DNA of 64,000 bases from an uncultured Bacteroides sp. (GTDB lineage: Bacteria > Bacteroidota > Bacteroidia > Bacteroidales > Bacteroidaceae), in contig CALUOR010000010.1 in NCBI GenBank assembly GCA_944322285.1, positions 1 through 64,000 on the forward strand, in the 5' to 3' direction. A model generated the notes under the pieces. That model made no database searches. It was not told where the DNA came from and saw only the letters and a program-made list of their open reading frames with translations. Below, in pieces: positions 22,028 to 28,902 of this stretch. Position 1 is the first letter of the stretch; each line of letters opens with the position of its first letter. The translations under genes were made by a program, and so were the position numbers.

Positions 22028-24503
22028 CACTTCTGTATTTTAGTTTTTTGTAACTGTCATCTGTCATCTGTAAGATATATCCGCGGTGCACCCATTGGCA
22101 AAGCATGTTTGCGGTGCCTTTGCTGGTCATGCCGCAGCGTTGGCGCAGAAGCGTCGCTTCTTCCCGTGAAAACTCGTCCGGCAACATCAGCAGCAAGTTG
22201 CTGGGACCGCGCACGCTTTTTTCGGCATTGGTGGCCATGCGGTTGGCCTCCTCGATGTCCGCGCCGAAAAACTCCATCTTACACCACAAGTCGTACTGCA
22301 GGCTCCAGCGGATGAAAGGCTCGAACGTCTCGTCCCAACGGCACCCGTTGGCCACGTAGAGCACGCACGCTTTGAGGTAAGCGATGACGTTGGCGCGAAA
22401 CGAAAGATTCTCGTACACACGGCTTTGCGAGAGGCGGGCAAACTCGGCGCACTCGTTCCTGAGGCGCAAGGCCAGGTCGAAGGCTTCGGGGCAATCCACG
22501 GGCCCCTGCGCGCGGCAGAGGTTTTCGATGTAGGGGCGCAGCTCCTCGTCAAAAGCCTCGTCATACGACCCGTACACGGGCATCTCTGCCCCGATTTCGC
22601 GCTCGGGGATGGTGCAGAAGTTGATGCGCGAGATGGGGCCGTCCGTCAGCACTTTCGCGAAATAGCGCTTGCCTTTGAGGATGGTCGTGGCGGCATTCCA
22701 GTTGAAGCGAATGGTTACCTTCTCCGTCACGCTCTGCGCCCCCACGCGCGTCTGTCCGTAGCGGTTGCCCGGGTCGAAGGCCAGGCACATGATCTGAAAC
22801 TGCTGTCCCGTCCGCCCGCTGCCTTTCAGCGCGTCAAACTGGTCTATCTCGTTCAGTTTCGTGTAGAGGAAATGTCCCTGCGCCTCTGCCATGCGCATCA
22901 CGAAGGCGGGATTCGTCATGTCAGCGTCAATCTCCTGAATGATAAGCCCTTCGGGACGCTGGCGCTTGTCCTTGTTCGCCCCCTTGGAGGTCACCTCGTT
23001 CTTCCACTCGCGCTCGCGCCTGAGGTTCTCCTCGTCCCTTGCGCGGATGTCCTTCATGATGCGGTTGATAGGCTCCGAGATGCAGTCCTTGCCCGCGCCT
23101 GTACCCGCCATGAGCACGTTCATCAGCGTAGCCTCGTGCGGCACGTTGTCGATGTAGCGGAAGGTCACCCCGCACAAGTGTGCCCCCAGCGCAGGAAACA
23201 CGGCGTGCGCCACAGCGTCCTTGTAGATGTCCGGCGTGCGGCTCGTCAGCAGGTCGATGAGCGGCGGGCAGGGGTAAGGCATCTCTGGTAATGAAGAATG
23301 AAGAATAGTCCCTCCGGGACTAAATGAAGAATTCTCAGGGATGCTCGAAGAAAATTCTTCATTCTTCATTCTTAATTCTTCATTTAAAGAAGGTTCTTTA
23401 TTTCCAAGCGCGCGTTTCATCAGCTGCGGCAGGCCGTACCACTGGCTCGAGCAGGCCGAGTGTATCAGCCCCCGCATCTCCTCCTCCGACAGTCCGTAGC
23501 GCGGCATGATTTTCAGCAGCAGTGCCTCGTCATTGTCCGTGATGTAGCGCAGGTGTGCCGCCAGCCGGTGCAGCTTGTCGTTGCGCTCGCCCTTCACCGG
23601 CTCGCCCCCGCTGAGCGCAAACCAGCGGCGGATGATTTCGCTGTAGGGCACGCCTTTGAAATTCAATGGACAATTGACAATGGACGATTGACAATTATTT
23701 TTTTCCTCCGCCGCTTCCCCCTTGTCATTCTGAGCGGAGCGAAGCGCAGTCGAAGAATCTCCTGTAGCACAATGCCCCGGCTCATTCCTGTCATTCTGAG
23801 CGGAGCGAAGCGCAGTCGAAGAATCTCCTGTAGCACAATGCCCCGGCTCAGCAGGAGATTCTTCGCTTTGCTCAGAATGACAAATGTTTTCAGATTCTTC
23901 ATTCTTCATTCTTAATTCTTCATTCGATGAAGATTCTTCATTCTTCATTCTTAATTCTTCATTCCCAAAGAGCCGTTCCTCGTCCACGTAGAGCGTGTGG
24001 TCCTGCGGCACCATGTAGATGCAGCGGCTGACGTCCTTCAGCGCGCCGTCGGCCCGGAAGCCAATGTCGGCCGAGAAACGCCGTTGCGCCTCCTGGGGCG
24101 TCATGCCCGCGGGCAGCGTGATGAGCACGTGCGTGCCCCGCCGTGCCGACTCCTCCACCAGCAGCACCTGCCAGCGTCCCGCCGCATTGAGCCGCAGGGC
24201 CTTTTCGAGGATTTCCGCCGAGTGTCCCTTCTCGTCAAAGTCCAGCATCAGGCGTGGCAGAGGCCGCAGTGCGTCCGACGCCGCGCGATGGTTGTTCCTA
24301 AACTCGGCGCAATGAGGCGTCCACACGGGCAGGCGGTGTTTCAGCTTTTCGTCCCCCGCCTCGATGCGCCGGCACATGTCGGCCAGCCACGGCTCACTGC
24401 GCATGGCCTCCCACTCCGCGCGGGTGGCTGGACGGACGGGCGAGCCGTGCCCCCGTCCGATGCAAGTAAATGTCTGTTTATTTTTATTTTTTTCCATTTT
24501 CAT
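21993..24503 (-). CDS. DUF3987 primase/helicase-like protein (BT4734/VirE type) with in-frame repeats
   Basis: This 836-residue protein has an N-terminal BT4734-like domain (about 15-180: LMLDFDEKGHSAEILEKAL, RGTHVLITLPAG), a middle helical domain (about 280-365, GERNDKLHRLAAHLRYI) and a C-terminal DUF3987 helicase-like ATPase with P-loop MAGTGAGKD. The stretches between these domains (about 180-278 and 368-406) are translations of dispersed palindromic repeats: NEELRMKNEE and a 22-residue duplication containing GDSSTALRSAQND. The frame stays open through all of them. It may act in DNA replication of a mobile or relic element; the family has no settled function. Confidence 0.75.
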   Translation of the reverse strand: MKMEKNKNKQTFTCIGRGHGSPVRPATRAEWEAMRSEPWLADMCRRIEAGDEKLKHRLPVWTPHCAEFRNNHRAASDALRPLPRLMLDFDEKGHSAEILEKALRLNAAGRWQVLLVEESARRGTHVLITLPAGMTPQEAQRRFSADIGFRADGALKDVSRCIYMVPQDHTLYVDEERLFGNEELRMKNEESSSNEELRMKNEESENICHSEQSEESPAEPGHCATGDSSTALRSAQNDRNEPGHCATGDSSTALRSAQNDKGEAAEEKNNCQSSIVNCPLNFKGVPYSEIIRRWFALSGGEPVKGERNDKLHRLAAHLRYITDNDEALLLKIMPRYGLSEEEMRGLIHSACSSQWYGLPQLMKRALGNKEPSLNEELRMKNEEFSSSIPENSSFSPGGTILHSSLPEMPYPCPPLIDLLTSRTPDIYKDAVAHAVFPALGAHLCGVTFRYIDNVPHEATLMNVLMAGTGAGKDCISEPINRIMKDIRARDEENLRREREWKNEVTSKGANKDKRQRPEGLIIQEIDADMTNPAFVMRMAEAQGHFLYTKLNEIDQFDALKGSGRTGQQFQIMCLAFDPGNRYGQTRVGAQSVTEKVTIRFNWNAATTILKGKRYFAKVLTDGPISRINFCTIPEREIGAEMPVYGSYDEAFDEELRPYIENLCRAQGPVDCPEAFDLALRLRNECAEFARLSQSRVYENLSFRANVIAYLKACVLYVANGCRWDETFEPFIRWSLQYDLWCKMEFFGADIEEANRMATNAEKSVRGPSNLLLMLPDEFSREEATLLRQRCGMTSKGTANMLCQWVHRGYILQMTDDSYKKLKYRSDGTDLNENNEA
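23285..23400. repeat. ATTCTTCATT palindromic repeat inside the DUF3987 gene (second linker)
   Basis: The left arm GAATGAAGAATAG and the right arm ATTCTTCATTCTTCATTC surround small inner palindromes such as GTCCCTCCGGGAC. The same words occur between genes at 40704-40797 and 45361-45437. Here they encode the low-complexity linker before the ATPase domain without breaking the frame. Confidence 0.8.
23664..23968. repeat. Composite of three palindromic repeat families inside the DUF3987 gene (first linker)
   Basis: From left to right there is a CAATTGACAATGG inverted word, two copies of a 66-bp unit beginning TCATTCTGAGCGGAGCG (23725 and 23791) with an inverted partner at about 23841-23881, and ATTCTTCATTCTTAATTC tracts to 23968. 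The 66-bp period equals 22 codons, so the duplication keeps the reading frame. Confidence 0.82.
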
Positions 24504-24518
24504 GATTTCGTTTGTTTT

Positions 24519-24917
24519 AATGATAATTTATCTGTCTCAGGGAACGCAGAAGACGCAGAATACACAGATGAACGCAGACTTATATTTTTTCAGTGCAGAT
24601 AGGCGAAGCCCTTTATTTTCTGCGAACCTCTGCGCCCGTCTGCGTAGTCTGCGTTCTCCTGATGCAGTCGCTAAAAAAGCTATTTTTGCAATGTAAAATG
24701 ATAATTTATCTGTCTCAGGGAACGCAGACGACGCAGAATACACAGATGAACGCAGACTTATATTTTTTTCAGTGCAGATAGGCGAAGCCCTTTATTTCCG
24801 CGAGCCTCTGCGCCCATCTGCGTAGTCTGCGTTCTCCTAATCAGCCCGCTAAATTCCCATTTAACAAAATCGTAAATTGTAAATTGCTAAATCGTAAATG
24901 AGCTAAATTCCCATTTA
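24519..24917. repeat. Tandemly duplicated modular gap element (ACGCAGAC arms)
   Basis: Two copies with a 178-bp period start at 24521 and 24699. Each begins with the border AATGATAATTTATC, has arms of ACGCAGA-type words that are complementary, and a centre GGCGAAGCCCTTTA. Borders CTAAATTCCCATTTA occur at 24849 and 24903, a few bases from the stop of the lipoprotein gene. The element fills the gap between that gene and the DUF3987 gene. Confidence 0.8.
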
Positions 24918-24920
24918 TCA

Positions 24921-25910
24921 TCAAAACTCAATCATAACATCATCTCCCCATTCGGTGTCAATCTGCACACCGCCCGGCGTCTTTCCTGCCGTAAGGAAAT
25001 GGCCCGTAACGGTGGTGAGATGCCCCCGCTTGTAGGGTATCTTTACGTGCTGCACGGTGGCGACTATATCGCCCGTGTTCGTGTCCACCATCTGTATGGT
25101 GACGTTGACAAACGATTCCTCGCCGTTGGTCAGCACAAAGTCCGCGCCCACCTGCCGGTTCACCGCAGCGTCATATCCCTCTGCCACGGTAGGCACGGAG
25201 GTGTAATGTATGCCCGTGTTGAGCGCATCGTTGGGCTTGCCCGTGGCCACGTTGAAGCCCGTGGGGAAGAAGCCCTCGTAGGTGACGCGCACCTGCAAGT
25301 CCTCGATGGCAGGCAGATTTTCGCCCTTGCTTATCAAGTTGTAGTAGGCTTCCACGTCAGTGGCGATAAGGCGGTACTTGGCGAAAGGACGCTCAAGAAC
25401 CAAAGCCAAATCAGTTCCGGCCCCACCAACCTCCCCCGAGGGGAGGCTTTGGGCTTGCGACCCTCTCCCCTCGGGGGAGAGTTGGAGAGGGGCCGTTGCA
25501 TAGTACGCATCCTTCTTGTCCGTCTCGCCGTTGGCCACATAGCTGTCCGTGAGGACAAGAACTTTGTTCAAGTCATCGGTGTTGTAATAGCCACCATCCC
25601 AATCCGCCCACAGGCGCAGGTCGTAGTCGCCCGGCATCAGGGAAAGTTCGGCCAGGTAAGTGCTATCTGCTTGAAGCGTGCAGAATTGTGTATCATTATA
25701 TAGAATTGTGTTTTCGCCTTGGGGGAAAACTTCGATGACGAGGCGTAACTGCCTGTCATGGGTGGCACTGTCGCTTCCGGCAGTACGGGTGGCCGTATAG
25801 ACGGGCAAGTCCGCTTCCGGCAAGGCTAGTGAAAGGCGCACTGTGGAGGGAAGAACATCGTCCTCTTTGTCGCAGGCCGTAAACAAGACCGGCGGCAACA
25901 GCATATACAT
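24921..25910 (-). CDS. DUF6562-like fimbrillin-type lipoprotein
   Basis: I start this at ATG 25910 (329 residues) because it places a short hydrophobic stretch before the lipobox LFTAC; the longer frame begins in low-complexity DNA. The body is two beta-sandwich-like halves with phrases such as LRLVIEVFPQGE, PGDYDLRLWADWDGG and ERPFAKYRLIATD, as in Bacteroides fimbrillin-like surface lipoproteins. About 25 codons in the middle (SPEGRGSQAQSLPSGEVGG) are a translated palindromic repeat. Function is unknown; a surface-structure subunit is the likeliest role. Confidence 0.6.
   Translation of the reverse strand: MYMLLPPVLFTACDKEDDVLPSTVRLSLALPEADLPVYTATRTAGSDSATHDRQLRLVIEVFPQGENTILYNDTQFCTLQADSTYLAELSLMPGDYDLRLWADWDGGYYNTDDLNKVLVLTDSYVANGETDKKDAYYATAPLQLSPEGRGSQAQSLPSGEVGGAGTDLALVLERPFAKYRLIATDVEAYYNLISKGENLPAIEDLQVRVTYEGFFPTGFNVATGKPNDALNTGIHYTSVPTVAEGYDAAVNRQVGADFVLTNGEESFVNVTIQMVDTNTGDIVATVQHVKIPYKRGHLTTVTGHFLTAGKTPGGVQIDTEWGDDVMIEF
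25420..25494. repeat. CTCCCCTCGGGGGAG palindromic repeat inside the lipoprotein gene
   Basis: Two facing GC-rich palindromes (CTCCCCCGAGGGGAG and CTCCCCTCGGGGGAG) with complementary flanks lie between two structural segments of the protein. The repeat is read in frame. Its GC content is far above that of the surrounding gene. Confidence 0.75.
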
Positions 25911-26356
25911 TATTATATAAAGGGAACAGACTGGAAAACCGGATGGAAATTTTGCTTGAAATATCGCCTTGCAACCGAGAAAAATAAATTTGCAAGGTGT
26001 TGTTTTCCAGAGATTTTCTATTATATTACGCGCGAGGCTTCTACGGTGTGTGTGTGTGTGTTTAAAATAAATCCGCACATACACAAGTTTTTAACGGTAT
26101 TTTCGCAGGTATTTTTGCGCGCGAAAGCAGGGGTATCCGTTTCCGTATTCGGAACACGGCATACACCTCCGTCCTGTCGGCAAACCGTTGATAGCGAAGA
26201 AGGTATGCATCCGTAACGTTTCATTTTTATGTAGTTAATAGGGTGAATAATTTTACATCAACGCAAAGGTAAGGGATAAATCGCAAACTGCAATGCGTTA
26301 CGGGGCGTTTTTGCAGATTTTTAGGGAAATAAGGGAAGGGATGGAAGGAAGGGGGG
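25911..26356. other. Upstream region of the lipoprotein gene, no gene seen
   Basis: This AT-rich stretch has a (TG)n run near 26043-26060 and no frame with a recognisable product. It presumably carries the promoter of the lipoprotein gene, but I find no well-spaced consensus pair. Confidence 0.5.
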
Positions 26357-26558
26357 AAATGGGAATTTAGTTTTAGGCACGGATTACACGGATTTCACAG
26401 AGATTTTAGTTTTTTGCTATGTCTCTGTCACCCCGTAGTCGAGGGGTCTCACGTAGCACATACTCAGTATAACATGAGATGTCTCGACAAGCTCAACATG
26501 ACAGGGATACCTTGAGTAAATCCGTGACTAATCCGTGCAATCCGTGCCTAAAAATAAC
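26357..26558. repeat. Nested palindromic repeat (CACGGATTACACGG outer arms)
   Basis: The outer arms are GGCACGGATTACACGGATT and its complement near 26516-26554. The inner part (about 26424-26505) is a second inverted repeat containing GTCTCACGTAGCACATACTC. The left border AAATGGGAATTTAG is the border of the modular gap element. The copy at 39269-39488 is closely similar in both layers. Confidence 0.8.
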
Positions 26559-26757
26559 CCGCCTATATATAATATGGTATAGGCAATGCTCTTCTCGAAT
26601 CTATAGGAGCGGAAATTTTGTTTTACAAGCAGATTTAAGTATCGTTAAGAATTAGGGTTTGTTATTGTTAACGGATGTGTAAGAAAAGACGCTTAATGGC
26701 CTTTTGAAATGTAAACATTTATAGATATGCTTGATTTTCAGCAATTTAAATGCTGCA

Positions 26758-26869
26758 GAAACACTGCGCTATTTCCGTTTTGTCAGCGCAGTGTTTACCC
26801 CCTAAACACTGCGCTGATTGGAGAGAAACACTGCGCCGGTTGAGAGGAAATAGCGCGCTGATTGAACGG
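26758..26869. repeat. 22-bp-period repeat array (AAACACTGCGC family), copy B
   Basis: Units AAACACTGCGCTGATTGGAG, AAACACTGCGCCGGTTGAGA and AAATAGCGCGCTGATTGAAC follow each other at 22 bp. The array matches the complement of 223-330 along almost its full length, including the central TTTACCCCCTAAACA. Confidence 0.8.
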
Positions 26870-26970
26870 ACATTTTGCGCCCGCTTTTCGGATTGAGAAA
26901 AATGTTGAAAAGAAACTGCTTCTTACGGAGGAGATGAATCGTGTAGGGACGGTTTTCCACGTCTAAAGGA

Positions 26971-27022
26971 CAAAAAATTATCCCGCCGGCCAGGAAAAAA
27001 TAATTCTCCGGCCAGCGGGATA
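26971..27022 (-). terminator. Terminator of the C1 peptidase gene
   Basis: Arms 26979-26991 and 27010-27022 pair with one mismatch (core TATCCCGC / GCGGGATA). Read leftward, the hairpin is followed by ATTTTTTG. The MITE-like element at 27057-27204 lies between it and the stop codon, so the insertion probably pushed them apart. Confidence 0.6.
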
Positions 27023-27043
27023 TTTCGTACTCCGGCACAGGGG

Positions 27044-27217
27044 CGTTTATTTAATGAGGGTGTGTCATAATGTAAAATGACTTTCATTCTGTTATGTTGA
27101 GCGAAGCGCAGCGTAGTCGAAACATCTCACACAGCACTACATGAGACCCTTCGACTGCGCTCAGGGTGACAAAATAATAGCGACCTTACATTATGACACG
27201 CCCTCGTTTATTTAATG
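27044..27217. mobile_element. MITE-like element with 13-bp flanking direct repeat
   Basis: A 148-bp element (27057-27204) has terminal inverted repeats AGGGTGTGTCATAATGTAA with one mismatch. It is flanked by the direct repeat CGTTTATTTAATG (27044-27056 and 27205-27217). The right copy contains the stop codon of the C1 peptidase gene. Inside is a second inverted repeat of the GAGCGAAGCGCAG...CTGCGCTC type. It encodes no protein, so mobility would need a transposase elsewhere. Confidence 0.65.
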
Positions 27218-28395
27218 CCCAGTTTAGCTTTAATGTCTTTGGGGAGCGCGTCTTTATGCACGAGGATATTCATCGTCTTGTAGGCGACAAACGCTTTTGA
27301 AGCATACCAAATACCTTTGTATTTGCCGCTTAATCCCCACGAATTTTTCACCATGAAATATTCCTTGCCGTTTTGGTCTTTGGCGATGCCGTAAATCTGC
27401 ATGCCATGATCATCGGTCGTTTCCCAGTTGTCAAAAGCTATCTGACGCATTTCTTGCGTGATTTCCATCTCAGGCAAAGGACGTGAAGTCAGCTCTTTCC
27501 GCTTGTCGGTAGCCGTCAGACCTGTCCAGCGCGCCATGTCGCTTCCGGTAAGCTCGGCTCCTTTTGCGGCGTCCGGCATAACGGCAATGCCATCGCGCGT
27601 AAAGCCTTGCTCGCTTACATCGCTGCCCCAGGCAAAGGTATAACCTGTGCGGATGGCATTGTCCATCACGGCCATCAGTTCGTCTATCGGCAGGTTGTAG
27701 GAGAGGGCGTTACGCCAGTTGTCCTGAATTTCGATAGCAAACTGGGTATAGAAAGGATGATGCGTGTACGAAGTCAGCGACACGTAGTCGTCCGGGTTGA
27801 TGCCCAAGCTTTCGCCAAAGCTCTTCGGAGTATATTCCTTGCCTTGGTAAGTGAAAGTTTCGGGGCATTTGCCCAGGTAGGTATCATAGATGGCGCTGAC
27901 GCCGTTTTTCCACACCGGAGTCAGTTTGCTGAAATTTCCCTTGCCAATGGCCTTTACATAGGCGCCGGCTACGGCGTCCAGCTCATTATGCACAGGCAGA
28001 GAGTCGCCGTACATGATACCCGGCATAGCTTCCTGCGGCACCAATCCGTAGTTCTTCAAGCAATACATGATGTCATAAAAGCTTCCGCCCGGCGAGAAAG
28101 AGGCATCGCCATGATAGCGCACGTAGTTGACGGCACGGTCCACCATGGTGTGATGCACCACAAACATCTCGGACAAGTCGTAGGTGCCTTTCCCCATGCG
28201 CAACAATTCACTCTCCAGGAAGCCGAGGCTCGAGAAGCTCCAGCATGTGCTGGAACGGTTTTGGTTCTTGATACTGGTGATGGGATTTTCCTTCACGGTA
28301 GTGAAAACGAAGCCTTCTTCGTTTTTGGCCGTGTCTTGTGCCGCAACATGAAGGCTCAAGAGTCCCATAGCGGCGATAAGTATTGACTTTTTCAT
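27208..28395 (-). CDS. Secreted C1 family cysteine peptidase (aminopeptidase C/bleomycin hydrolase type)
   Basis: This 395-residue papain-fold peptidase has a signal peptide (1-19, VAAQ). The active-site motifs are present: Cys in RSSTCWSFSS (about residue 51), His in TTDDHGMQIYG (about 335) and Asn in VKNSWGLSG (about 356). Bleomycin-hydrolase-type enzymes are usually cytoplasmic; the export signal suggests a periplasmic role in peptide use, as is common in Bacteroides. The last codons coincide with the direct repeat of the neighbouring element. Confidence 0.9.
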   Translation of the reverse strand: MKKSILIAAMGLLSLHVAAQDTAKNEEGFVFTTVKENPITSIKNQNRSSTCWSFSSLGFLESELLRMGKGTYDLSEMFVVHHTMVDRAVNYVRYHGDASFSPGGSFYDIMYCLKNYGLVPQEAMPGIMYGDSLPVHNELDAVAGAYVKAIGKGNFSKLTPVWKNGVSAIYDTYLGKCPETFTYQGKEYTPKSFGESLGINPDDYVSLTSYTHHPFYTQFAIEIQDNWRNALSYNLPIDELMAVMDNAIRTGYTFAWGSDVSEQGFTRDGIAVMPDAAKGAELTGSDMARWTGLTATDKRKELTSRPLPEMEITQEMRQIAFDNWETTDDHGMQIYGIAKDQNGKEYFMVKNSWGLSGKYKGIWYASKAFVAYKTMNILVHKDALPKDIKAKLGIK

Positions 28396-28437
28396 TGCTA
28401 TTAAAATAATTTGAATTATTGATTATAGTATAGGGCG

Positions 28438-28445
28438 CAAATATA
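28438..28445 (-). promoter_or_regulatory. -7 element upstream of the C1 peptidase
   Basis: TATATTTG on the minus strand fits TAnnTTTG, about 45 bp before the start codon. No well-placed TTTG was found for the -33 element. Confidence 0.4.
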
Positions 28446-28471
28446 GGCAAAACTTATCAATTATCGCCCTT

Positions 28472-28530
28472 TTCTTCGAGAAACATTGGCTCTTTCTTTG
28501 CGAAACATGGGCGCTGCCTTCGCCAAACAT
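28472..28530. repeat. Three-unit 22-bp array between folB and the C1 peptidase
   Basis: The word GAAACAT (third copy CAAACAT) recurs at 28480, 28502 and 28524, exactly 22 bp apart, with a C/T/G-rich stretch before each copy. It lies just beyond the end of folB. Confidence 0.6.
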
Positions 28531-28534
28531 GAAC

Positions 28535-28900
28535 TTAGAACTCTCTCCCGCAATGTATCTCCACTCCCGCCGAAGCGATGTCCGCCCCCATCGGCGGATT
28601 TCGCTTGGACAATTTCAAATCAATATGTTCAAAAACGGGGAAGTCATGAAACAACCTCCGGACAATACGCCCGCCGACATGCTCCAGAAGTTTGGACGGG
28701 ATTTCCATCTCTTCCTTAATAGCCTGATAGATTTCCGCATAATTCAGCGTATCGGCCACATCGTCCGTAGCCATAGCCCGCGTGATGTCCGTCTTTAAAC
28801 GGAGTGACAAGGCATATTCATTGCCCACCACGGTTTCCTGCGGGGCCACACCATGGTAGGCAAAGAAATGCAAATCGTCTAAGCAAACATAGGTTTCCAT
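28535..28900 (-). CDS. folB: Dihydroneopterin aldolase
   Basis: This 121-residue enzyme of folate synthesis cleaves dihydroneopterin to the hydroxymethyl-pterin. The family motif FFAYHGVAPQE lies near residues 12-22, with the conserved Tyr and Glu, and later NYAEIYQAI and LSKRNPPMGAD. The ATG at 28900 lies two bases after the malQ stop, so the genes are probably cotranscribed. Confidence 0.93.
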   Translation of the reverse strand: METYVCLDDLHFFAYHGVAPQETVVGNEYALSLRLKTDITRAMATDDVADTLNYAEIYQAIKEEMEIPSKLLEHVGGRIVRRLFHDFPVFEHIDLKLSKRNPPMGADIASAGVEIHCGREF

Positions 28901-28902
28901 CC

